Below are positions 42,818 to 51,777 of a stretch of 64,000 nucleotides of DNA, piece after piece (position 1 is the first letter of the stretch; every line of letters starts with the position of its first letter). The DNA lies in the NCBI GenBank assembly GCA_037349105.1, contig JAYJMM010000119.1, positions 755,001-819,000 on the forward strand, written 5' to 3'. The translations under genes and the position numbers were made by a program. Source of the stretch: Limnomonas spitsbergensis. Taxonomy: Eukaryota > Chlorophyta > Chlorophyceae > Chlamydomonadales. Below the pieces are notes generated by a model. That model ran no database searches and was not told the origin of the DNA. It was given only the letters and a program-made list of their open reading frames with translations.

Positions 42818-44857
42818 ATGGCGCTTGAGGGAGAAGCGATGCGTATTTCCCGCGGGCTAGCAGAGATCGAGGATCCCGCAGCTTTGGGGTGCAAGGTGCC
42901 CAGTGCAGATCAAGCTTGGCCCAAGGACGTTGGTCAGGCTGATGGCACTGTGGGCGCTGAAGTGTCGTACAAAGGGATCGGCCGAGGTGGGCCAGTGCCC
43001 CAATCAACCCTGGATATTCCAAGGCAAGGCCTGGAATATGCGCAGTGGTTGAGACAGGGAGGAAGAACCCCTGAGCTGACATTGGACCCGGCCGCTGAGG
43101 TGTCGCAGACCAGTGGCGCAGATCGGGACAGTGGTCCAGAAGGCGCACCAGAGCAGGACTTGCCCAGTGAGGCAGGGGCCGCGCGACGAGTCAAGAACGA
43201 GCCCGATCACGGTGATCAAGGGGCAGGCGCCTCTGCAGCCCTAGAGGGGGCAGCAGAGTGCGGGGGAGCCAGAGACCTAGGCAGTGGGCCAGAATACGCG
43301 ACGCAGAAGAGGCTGCTGAGAGTGGCAAGTGCTGCGCAGTGCGTTAAAAAGGATAACGGGACGATGCCCCATGGTGGAAGTCAGGTGATCAGGAAACCTG
43401 CAGATCTGCAGGCGGTGGGTGGAGCAAAAGCCGCCACTGCGGAATGGCCCCCAGTAAAAAGGAAGGAGGATCTGGCTCAGCCAATAGGGTGGAACAGGCT
43501 AGGGCAGTGGGCCACTGGAGTGTGGAAAAGTGTGTGTGACGCAGAGCAGGCGGGGTTAAGCAGTCTGGCTGTGCCCCAGCAGCGCGCACCCTTGGAGGCA
43601 CTGACCAGGTGTATGGAGCAGCCAGGTAATCAGGTGTCCCCCAACGGCTGGTCCATGTTTGATATCCTCAGCAGTGACAGTGAGCCAAGTCCCAGGGACC
43701 AACAGCAGGCCTGGGGGCGGGCCTTTCCACCCAGGCGGGATAGCCCGGTAGCTAGCGAGCAGCTGCACCTGATCAGCTGTTTTCAGGCAGGAAGTGCCTG
43801 TCCACCCAGGCGGGATAGCCCGGTAGCTAGCAAGCAGCTGCACCTGATCAGCTGTCTTCCGGCAGGAAGTGCCTGTCCACCCAGGCGGGATAGCCCGGAA
43901 GCTAGCGAGCAGCTGCACCTGATCAGCTGTGATCTGGCAGGAAGGGCTGAGCACAGGCCTGGCCCGCGCAGGGCAAGCGAGGCTGAGGATTATGCGAAGT
44001 TCGGGGTCGCCCCAGAGCAGGATAAACAGGATCAGGAGGATCAAACTGTGGTGGCCGGTGGCTGCGAGCCAGGCCAACTGCAGGTGCAGGCGCCGCGGCT
44101 GTGCTTGCAGAGGGAGGCAGTTCCTGTGACACCTGTGGTGGCCGGTGGCTGCGAGCCGGGCCAACTGCAGGTGCAGGCGTCACGGCTGTGTTTGCAGAGA
44201 GAGGCAGCCCATGTGACACATGTGGTGGGCGGTCGCTGTGAGCCGGGCCAACTGCAGGTGCAGGCGTCACGACTGTCCTTGCCGAGGGAGGCAGCCCATG
44301 TGACACCTGTGGTGGCCGGTGGCTGTGAGCCAGGCCAGCTGCAGGTGCAGGCGTCACGGCTGTGCTTGCAGAGGGATGCAGCCCATGTGACACCTGTGGT
44401 GCCCGGTGGCTGTGAGCCAGGCCAACTGCAGGTGCAGGCGTCACGACTGTGCTTGCAGAGGGAGGCAGCTCATGTGACACCTGTGGTGGCCGGTGGCCAC
44501 GAGCCGGGCCAACTGCAGATGCAGGCGGCACGGCTGTGCTTGCAGAGGGAGGCAGCCCATGTGACACCTGTGTTGGCCGGGAGCCGCGAGCAGGACCAGC
44601 TGCGTTCGCGGCAGCAGAAGCTGAACCAGCAGGTGGCTGAGGAACCAGCTGGATCAAGTGAGGTTGAGGACCACGTGCACAGGCATGCGCCGGTGCCGGT
44701 GCAGATGCAGATGCACCAGCCAGAAGAGGATGGGCCTGTCACACCACCAGTGGCAGCAGCTCCAGGACGGGTCCAGGTGCCAATATCAGAACCAGGGGCG
44801 GCCCAGCAGGCCAACAAACAGCTGGGGGCGGCAGAGAATCCTGAGGGGTCAGAGTAG
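42818..44857 (+). CDS. Retroelement-like ORF A (low complexity, internal repeats)
   Basis: About 680 codons from the first ATG of a frame that opens at 42770. The product is Gln/Glu/Ala-rich with no recognised enzyme domain. It contains a module with KGIGRGGPVP and TPELTLDPAAEVSQ that recurs in ORF B. It also contains a 75-bp repeat (three copies from 43727, PPRRDSPVAS) and an 87-bp repeat (six to seven copies, 44046-44600, CEPGQLQVQASRLCLQREAA). The ORF ends at a single TAG at 44855-44857 followed by CAG; the same frame then continues into ORF B. A gag-like or structural role is inferred only from its position ahead of gag-like sequence. Confidence 0.5.
   Translation: MALEGEAMRISRGLAEIEDPAALGCKVPSADQAWPKDVGQADGTVGAEVSYKGIGRGGPVPQSTLDIPRQGLEYAQWLRQGGRTPELTLDPAAEVSQTSGADRDSGPEGAPEQDLPSEAGAARRVKNEPDHGDQGAGASAALEGAAECGGARDLGSGPEYATQKRLLRVASAAQCVKKDNGTMPHGGSQVIRKPADLQAVGGAKAATAEWPPVKRKEDLAQPIGWNRLGQWATGVWKSVCDAEQAGLSSLAVPQQRAPLEALTRCMEQPGNQVSPNGWSMFDILSSDSEPSPRDQQQAWGRAFPPRRDSPVASEQLHLISCFQAGSACPPRRDSPVASKQLHLISCLPAGSACPPRRDSPEASEQLHLISCDLAGRAEHRPGPRRASEAEDYAKFGVAPEQDKQDQEDQTVVAGGCEPGQLQVQAPRLCLQREAVPVTPVVAGGCEPGQLQVQASRLCLQREAAHVTHVVGGRCEPGQLQVQASRLSLPREAAHVTPVVAGGCEPGQLQVQASRLCLQRDAAHVTPVVPGGCEPGQLQVQASRLCLQREAAHVTPVVAGGHEPGQLQMQAARLCLQREAAHVTPVLAGSREQDQLRSRQQKLNQQVAEEPAGSSEVEDHVHRHAPVPVQMQMHQPEEDGPVTPPVAAAPGRVQVPISEPGAAQQANKQLGAAENPEGSE
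43727..43950 (+). repeat. 75-bp tandem repeat (3 copies) in ORF A
   Basis: Units begin CCACCCAGGCGGGATAGCCC at about 43727, 43802 and 43877 and keep the reading frame (25 residues each). Confidence 0.9.
44046..44600 (+). repeat. 87-bp tandem repeat (6-7 copies) in ORF A
   Basis: In-frame 29-residue units, GTGGTGGCCGGTGGCTGYGA to CATGTGACACCT, carry synonymous and conservative changes. The last unit is diverged. Confidence 0.9.
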
Positions 44858-44875
44858 CAGGGAATCTCCATACCC

Positions 44876-46231
44876 ATGCTGAGGGAAAAGGTTAATTGGT
44901 ACCGGCAGAAGCTCAAAGGAGTGGCCAGGCAGCTGTTGGTGGCCAGGCAGCCAATGTTGGCCTGGAAGATGAGGATGACCAGGCAGCTGAGGATGGTGAA
45001 GCATCGCTTGGAACATGCCAAACAGAACCTACAGACGCTGCTGCCAACAGGCGAGGAAGAGGAAGAGCAGCAGCTGCAGCAGACAGCCATGGTTGCATGG
45101 CACGTGGCACTACCCGGGGGGCACGGGGCTGAGCAGGCCAGCCATGAGGCGAGAGAAGAGGCACAGCCGCCGCAGCACCAGGAGTGCATGCCCAGATTGC
45201 CCAGGCAGGAGGGCTTCCGCTCAGTAGAGCCTTGTGGGCCAGTGGGTCAAGCCAGCCCTAGCCTGAGTCTTGGCCCTGACGGCTGCAGCAGGTCCAGCCA
45301 GGCAGTGGCAGGCAGGGCAGCTGACAGTGACGTGGAAGCAGCTAGGAACATGAGGTCTCCGGTGCCAGCACCCGTGGACGACAGCAGCAGCAGGAATGTG
45401 TGCCTGGTAGCAATCCATGCTGCGGTGCCTGCAGATGTGGAGCTAGCCAGGCTCTGGGAGGATCGCGCAACAGGTGCCCGTCAGCAGCCGATGGACATCC
45501 GCAATGCCATGCGTCAGGCCATGAGGCGAAACACCGGAGGAGTATGTATGTTCTGCGGGTTCGAGTGCGAGCACAGCGACAGGGCATGTGAGCACCTCAT
45601 GGATGCCAACATCCAGAGGGGGCTGGAGCCGGGTGAGGACCCGGCTGAGGCCAGTGATGCAGTGATTGCAGAGGAAGCAATGCGGATTGCGGTGAAGCTG
45701 GCCGGGCCAGCGGATCCGGCCGCAGGCGCGCGCAGGGTGCCAGTGCAAGACCGCTCCCTGTCCGCGGAGGAAGGGAAGCTGGCTGATGACACGGTGCGTG
45801 TCCAAGTGACGCAAAAAGGAATTGGCCGAGGGGGCCCGGTGCCCGCGGATCCCAGGAAGGGCCTGGAAGCTGAGCAGTGGCCGACGCAAGGGGGAGGAAC
45901 CCCAGAGCTGATCTTGGATCCAGCAGCTGAGGTATCCCAGAGCGGTGATACGGGGCGGGACTGTGGTCCAGACGCCGCTGTGCAGCAGAATCCGCCCAGG
46001 GGGGCAAGGACTGCGCAGCGGGTCAAGGAGGAGTCCAGCCAAAGTGACCAAAGGGCGGATGTTGCCGCAGGCCCAGAGGGGCTTGCAGGCCGTGACAAGG
46101 TCAGGGCAGGCGAGCCGCTGTTGAAAGCAGAGGTGAGTGTGGCCAGGCGCGGACCTGCAGAGGTCAAGCGCGAGGGGGCGGGAGCCAAACCAGCGATGGC
46201 CGGGCAGGTTGGTTTCGCAGGAGAGCGATGA
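44876..46231 (+). CDS. Retroelement-like ORF B (in frame with ORF A after one TAG)
   Basis: 451 codons. The N-terminal part is rich in Arg, Lys and Gln and could form a helix or coiled coil (KVNWYRQKLKGVARQLL). Near codons 215-240 there is a compact Cys/His cluster, VCMFCGFECEHSDRACEHL, that may bind zinc. The C-terminal part repeats the ORF A module (EEAMRI, KGIGRGGPVP, TPELILDPAAEVSQ). This shows that ORFs A and B arose partly by duplication of a segment of roughly 400 bp. No protease, reverse transcriptase or integrase motif is visible. Confidence 0.5.
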   Translation: MLREKVNWYRQKLKGVARQLLVARQPMLAWKMRMTRQLRMVKHRLEHAKQNLQTLLPTGEEEEEQQLQQTAMVAWHVALPGGHGAEQASHEAREEAQPPQHQECMPRLPRQEGFRSVEPCGPVGQASPSLSLGPDGCSRSSQAVAGRAADSDVEAARNMRSPVPAPVDDSSSRNVCLVAIHAAVPADVELARLWEDRATGARQQPMDIRNAMRQAMRRNTGGVCMFCGFECEHSDRACEHLMDANIQRGLEPGEDPAEASDAVIAEEAMRIAVKLAGPADPAAGARRVPVQDRSLSAEEGKLADDTVRVQVTQKGIGRGGPVPADPRKGLEAEQWPTQGGGTPELILDPAAEVSQSGDTGRDCGPDAAVQQNPPRGARTAQRVKEESSQSDQRADVAAGPEGLAGRDKVRAGEPLLKAEVSVARRGPAEVKREGAGAKPAMAGQVGFAGER

Positions 46232-47144
46232 ACCGCGGATCCAGAGCAAAAGGGCGGCTGCGCCGGTGGGAAAGCCGTGGGCTGACCTGATGTCAGAAGA
46301 AAAGCTGTCAGATCCCATTCCAGAGGTGCAAGTGCAAAAGGGGCCGCAGCTGAGGGCAGGGCTGCATCCGAGGAGGCAGCTGAGGCCGCGCCGCACTCCA
46401 GTCAGGAGGGTTGTAGGGTCCACGGTGTATGAAACACCCCTGTCCAGGTTTCCCCCCAGTGTGGGCAGGCCTGTGCAGAGATCCAAGGAGGGATTTAGCG
46501 GCCAAGTGAAGAGACGCAGCAGCCGAGGGGGCGGCATGTGTGGATTTTTCAACAATCCAGCGTGGGCACAGGAGGAAGGCCCCAGAGAGTCAGAGCACTC
46601 CAGGGCGGTAAAGGTGGCAGATCTAGAGAAGCTGATTGAGGAGGATCTGAAGCCGATCGGCTGGAGGGGGATTCTGCAGTGGGCGGCGAACCTGTGAAAG
46701 CAAGTTTGCTCCAGGTATTTCTCCCACTTCAGCGATCAGGTGAAGGCCATTGAGGAATTCAGGGCCCATCATCTGAGGGAGTGGGCAACGAAGGCCATGA
46801 TGGGGATTCCGCACACGGGGCAGGACAGGGCGACGCTGTTGGCCGCCCTTGGACAGGCGTCCAAGGGAGGAGCAGGACGCGAGGCAGCCCTGGCCGTTAA
46901 GGCCTTCGCAGATGAGTGGTGCAATGGGGTGATGGGAGATCAGGAGGAACCTGGATCTGAAGCCGAGGATGAAGAAGAGGAGGATCAAGAGTGGGAAGGT
47001 TTTGAAACAGCTGTGCAGCAACCAGAGGAGCTCAGGGAGGTCCAAAGGTGGCAGCAGCAGGCAAGGGCCGCGCCCACCCCAGGGTCCAGAGAGGCCAGAG
47101 AGGAGGTGCTGTCAGATTCCTGGGCCAGGAATTACACAGGCGGG

Positions 47145-47560
47145 ACACAGCCAGGCAGGCCGAGCCAGGAGCCGCCCAGGGGGCAGGAGTACGGCAGAGG
47201 AACAGAGCCGCGATGGCAGAGCCAGGAGCCGTCCAGGGGACAGGCAGACGGCAGGGAACAGCCAAGCTGGCAGAGCCAGGAGCCGCCCAGGGGGCAGGAG
47301 TACGGCAGAGGAACAGAGCCGCGATGGCAGAGCCAAGAGCCGTCTAGGGGGCAGGCAGACGGCAGGGAACAGCCAAGCTGGCAGAGCCAGGAGCCGCCCA
47401 GGGGGCAGGCAGGCGGCAGGGAACAGCCAAACTGGCAAAGCCAGGAGCCGCCCAGGGGGCAGGCAGAATACGGCAGGAGGACACAGCCAGGCGGGCCAAG
47501 CCAGAAGCCGCCCAGGGGGCAGGCAGAATCCAGCAGAGGAACACAGCCTCGGGAGTCTGG
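47145..47560 (+). repeat. In-frame repeat encoding SQEPPRGQ units
   Basis: About seven units of 51-60 bp containing AGCCAGGAGCCGCCCAGGGG. Two larger blocks (about 126 bp) are near-identical, indicating recent duplication. Confidence 0.85.
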
Positions 47561-48286
47561 CCCAGAGGAGAGAAAAAACAGAGATGCGGCTGATCAGCCG
47601 CCACCCGAGAGGAGCAGAGGCTCCGCGGGCGGGGCCGGCAGACAGTCGTCATGGGGCGGACAAGCCCAGGATGGGGCTGGCCGCAGAAACAGCTAGTACC
47701 AGCGCAGTCGCAGCCCACCAGGGGGCGACAGTGGCGGATCTGGATCAGACTCCAGTTCAGACGAGTCCGGATCAGGTGGACAGGCGCGGGCCAGGGGCCA
47801 GGTGGGAGTCAATGAAGCGGAAGAAAAAGAGGTTGGATATGGAGCAGGCGGAGGTGAGCCTGCAGCTGCAGACGCAGATGGTCCTGCAGCTGACTGGTGT
47901 GACCAGGTTCACCAAGATCCCGACCATCTAAGGCAACGTGCCTGTGTTGGATATGGCCCAGCCCGGAGCTGTCGCGGTCAGGAAGTACTGCCAGGCATGC
48001 GGCTATTGGGGGTCGCACAACCGGCTGGCGTTGTCCGATGAACCGCCGGCGCTGGCCGTGGTGGCAGGGGAAATTGTTGGATCCTGCCAGTCACCCTCGG
48101 CCATGGCCATGCTCGTGCGATCCCTGGCCAGGTTGTGGAACAACAAGCCTGCCAGTGTGGGGCCGTTGATGGTGGCCATCAGGGCAGCGCCCCATGCAGG
48201 GGACAGGGCCACCAAGGAGGTGGAAAGGATCAGGGGGCAGTGGGCCGCTCCAGCAGAGGAGCAGTTCTGTGAGGTTTCCCTGCTTA

Positions 48287-48358
48287 CCCTGTGGATCAGG
48301 GTGGTAAAGGAGGAGGTTGGGAAGCCGACCTCCTCCTTTACCACCCTGATCCACAGGG
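48287..48358. repeat. Perfect 31-bp inverted repeat
   Basis: Left arm 48287-48317 (starting CCCTGTGGATCAGGGTGGTA), 10-nt loop TGGGAAGCCG, right arm 48328-48358, with no mismatch. It interrupts the gag-like frame: the sense after the right arm fits the downstream gag segment, while the left arm looks like a fold-back copy. Confidence 0.95.
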
Positions 48359-48784
48359 AGATCCGCGATCACCATCCTCAAGCTGGGAGTCAAGACCACC
48401 TTGGATCCAGAGGTCAAGCCAGAGGAGACAGTGGAGGCGTTTGCGCACCGAGTCCTGTCCACAGCAGAGTTGCTGCATATCTCCAGGGATGCAGTGGACT
48501 ACTTTGGCTGAAGGCACTCGGTCTCGCACATGTTCTATGAGGGGCTGCCAGTGGCCACCAGGGTCAAGCTGAGCACGTTCGTGATCACTGTGCCAGGGTA
48601 CTTGTGCATGACCGATGAGGAGCAGATCACTGTGCTGACGCAGCAGGTGGTGATGTGGGAGAAGTTCGCCCTGGAAATGGGGGACCTGTTGGTCACAGAT
48701 CACAGGCCTGCGGCAGAAGAGGAGAATGAGATGGAAGAGGAGGAAGAGACGGAAGAGGAGGAAGAGGCGCGAGAGGCTTCTTGA

Positions 48785-50019
48785 AGGAAGAGACTCTTTG
48801 GAGGAAGATATTCCTTGGATGAAGAGAGGCCAATGTCACCCCGCGAGCGGTCCATAGATGGGCCAAGGTGGCGCTAGGCTTCCAACAAAGAGGAGGAGTC
48901 AGCCCTAGAGGGGCATACGGAGGACGGGGCTATGGTTAAGCCGAGCCCAGAGCGGCAAGGCCGCTGAGCACTTGACGGCACCCACGCTGTAACCGGCAAG
49001 GAGCGGGCAGGCGCCTGCGTAGCGGAAGACACCTTCAGGCGCAGCGCGGCTTGTCCTAGTACCCGGCAGGCAGTGGGCCGGCGGCCAGCGGGCCGAAGGC
49101 TGGAAATGCAAGATTGGTACGGATGCTACAGTAGCGGCATGTTAAAATTTGTTTCTAACGAACCGTAGCAGCAAGGCTGCGGTAGTACATACGCTGGAGG
49201 CGATGGATGAAGATAATTAGTCAATTCGTGTGATGATAACACAGCGGGGGGCAGGATCTCGCTGCTACGGCGCACATTTCCTGTGGCCTTGAAGACCAGG
49301 TGTCTATGGCGCAGTGGGGCGAGAGCATTGGTTATTCCTAGCCCGGCCTGATGACTTCTGAGATGACTCTGTTAGCTAGCCATGATTTGGGTGAACAGCT
49401 AAGATTTGTGGGATCGTGCACAGTATTGGCGCATAGGCAGCTGAGACTCAATAGGATTTCCTTTTGGAGAAGGCCTGAACCAGGCGGATTTGCTGAGACG
49501 ATTTGGGCTTCTGAGTGTACATATTTCTAGAAGATTCTTTCAGTACCACCCCTTTTCCGGCTCCCCGCGCATGCCTGGAGGGCTTAACGCTGGGGAGCGG
49601 GGGGCGAGTAAAGTAGTAGGGGCGGTACCCACGAGACAGGGACACCCAGACATGCCCTAGGCAGGAAGACTCTCCTACTAGGGCTGTGCCTTACAGTTAT
49701 CCTGTTAACAGCTCTTGTATGTAGTACAAGGAGCCTGTGTGTACGGTGCTGAACCGTATTTGTGAGTAGAGGACGCCTCTCTAAGGCGCCCTGACCGGAG
49801 TTCACGGTATTTACCATAGTATTGCAGTTACTGCTTTATGGTGCGACATAAGCTAGGACAGAAAGCAAAAACCAGTGACCCCCTGGACAAGCCACTAGCA
49901 CACAACCACAACAGTGGCGTGAGAAAAAAACTGTGATTCTGATCCTAGGATGTGCAGGTTTTTGGTCGGGGCTCATCTCCTGCGTCTTGAGGGTTGTGAT
50001 GCTGAAGCCAAAGTGTGAT
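48785..50019. other. Retroelement 3' flank, non-coding
   Basis: No ORF of note. Short GC-rich palindromic stretches occur (for example around 49065-49105). Purine-rich AAGAGACTCTTTGGAGGAAG repeats follow the Glu-rich end of the gag-like frame. A long terminal repeat pair could not be established by eye. Confidence 0.4.
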
Positions 50020-50140
50020 TGTTTGCTAGTCAATAACGTTACACCTCTGGGCCCGCTCAAAGCTCGGCCGCGTGGGCGCCCAACTGTTCAGAAGGGAGAT
50101 AAGAATACACCACAAGGAAGAGGGGGGGAAAGGAACAAAA
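50020..50140 (-). repeat. Dispersed GCCCACGCGGCCGAG module, copy E (inverted)
   Basis: The reverse complement of copy C, almost identical through GTCAATAACGTTACACCTCT and CTCGGCCGCGTGGGCGCCCA. Its outward lead is purine-rich, the complement of the T/C lead. Confidence 0.65.
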
Positions 50141-50399
50141 GGAGAGGCCGGGAAGGCATGTTTGCTGTTGGGAATCCTAGGAGCACTTGCTTCTTTCGTG
50201 CTTCAAAGAGATCCCCTGACCATTTATAGTACCAAACAAACCAGTTGGACATGCAAACCTCCAATTCGATATGTCCTATCTCATGGGATATCGAAGGCTA
50301 GGAGTTCACCAGCTTCCGGCTCTCCCCTGAGACCCCTTCACCTCCCGAGTTGCATTCCCCGGCCGCAAATTATCATCATCGTCGGGCACGCTGGGTGCC

Positions 50400-50780
50400 G
50401 TTGGTTGGCCGACGAGAGATATCATCGCCCAGCAGCGCAGTGTGCAATCACTTCTCGAATACATTTTGCCTACACCCGAGTTTGAGTACAATACGACGAT
50501 ATTGTTAATGCGCTTCTTTGATCGAGGCTGCACTTGCGGCGGAAGACTACGTAGCAACTCAACGCGTGCATGCCGAGCGTCGCCAGTCGTTGGGTACGTT
50601 AGTTGGGTGGTTGGGTGGTAGGCAGACGGGTGGTTGGCCGACGAGAGATGCATGTCATCGCCCCGCGACGCATAGAGTGCAATGACTTTTCAAATACATC
50701 TCCAGCCGACGTTGAGTACATGAGCACCACGTTGTTAATGCGCTTATTTGATCGAAGTCGCACGTGCAGCGGAAGACGCA
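50400..50780. repeat. Diverged direct duplication of about 150 bp
   Basis: 50403-50543 and 50632-50776 both run from TTGGCCGACGAGAGAT through TGTTAATGCGCTTMTTTGATCG to GCGGAAGAC, at roughly 75% identity. On the minus strand both translate to related peptides (KRINNIVVLYS and KRINNVVLMYS), so they may be two copies of an old exon or element ORF. Confidence 0.65.
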
Positions 50781-50789
50781 GAATTTTCA

Positions 50790-51777
50790 AAGTAACTGTT
50801 TTGGAGTTCTTGTCTTGTTAAAAATCTATGCAGGCAATGTTCTGAGCAAGAGGCAGATCAGAAGAAAACCAGAGGTCGCACGTCCCTGTTCTCTGAATGG
50901 TTTCGGATGCAATGGAAGCGCGGGAAAAGAAATTAAAGGAACAGCCGTATCAACGCGTATCGACCGAAGAACGGTTCGTCACACTGACAGAAACACAACT
51001 GTTCCCAAACCTCCAAAGGAAACACACTTTTAGAGTAGCACAGCCTCCTCGAGGTAGTTGCAAGTTGACACTCATAGACATATACATATCGTCGGCGTAA
51101 ATCACGTCCCCACTCACGACTGCAAGCATACGGGTAATTCTGCTTGGGACTGAGAGTTTCTCCAGACGGGGGTGGCTGCAAGGAGTTTCTCCTCTCTGGC
51201 ACAGTTCGACTTTATCTCCATATCACGTAATAAATAACAAGCTTTTGACATCTACTATCAGATCTATGAAAGACAGCTTGGTGAGATGTTTTTCCCGCCC
51301 GGGCCTCACTGCCGCGAATAAATCATCTGCACGATGCCCGTCGACAGCCTGCCCTTGCTCGGCGCTAGTCCTGTGTATGCCATTGATCAAACTGCCGTGA
51401 ATCTCACTGCCACTCCCCCTTCTCTGCCCAACACTCCGCTGGGGTGCGGAGACTGTTACACACTTAAGCCAGCCCCCCCTCAGTCCGTACCTGCTGCCTG
51501 TCCATTCCAATCTCTTCCACCGATCCCTTCACCCCGAATTCTCTTGCTCTTCATGCCAGGCCCGTGCATGAGAGCCAAATCAGAGGAGGCCGACAGGATT
51601 GGCTGGGCTGACACGCACCTTCCAGCATTGAAGCCCCCTCTGAACCCTTGGCCCTGAGGCCCTCTGGCCTCTGCCTCATCCTTCCGGAAGTGTCAGCCCA
51701 GCACGCCACCACGGGCAGCTATCTCTGCATCGTTTACAGACATCGATAGCAAGTGCACCCCTCTGGCATAACAGCAC
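50790..51777. other. Upstream region of the glycoprotein gene; no gene recognised
   Basis: Only short frames are present. The region presumably contains the promoter of the plus-strand glycoprotein gene. No core promoter element was identified. Confidence 0.4.

Larger units (their letters stand above)
46137..48784 (+). pseudogene. Decayed gag-like polyprotein region
   Basis: Several open frames are separated by single stops or frame changes. 46137-46697 and 46740-47696 share one frame, broken only by a TGA. 46969-47931 and 47938-48540 share another, broken only by a TAA. A final segment (to 48784) contains FYEGLPVATRVKLSTFVITV and ends in a Glu-rich tail. The CQACGYWGSHN stretch resembles a zinc knuckle, and the helical segment before FYEGLP resembles retrotransposon gag. 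A TGA in a DYFG*RHSV context looks like a mutated Trp codon. A Gln/Pro/Arg repeat (SQEPPRGQ) lies at 47145-47560. The region is clearly no longer translated as one protein. Confidence 0.6.

Noticed and set aside
43923..44657. Minus-strand Pro/Ala/Ser-rich frame opposite ORF A
   Set aside because: Antisense shadow of the 87-bp in-frame repeat; the plus-strand frame is longer and continues into ORF B.
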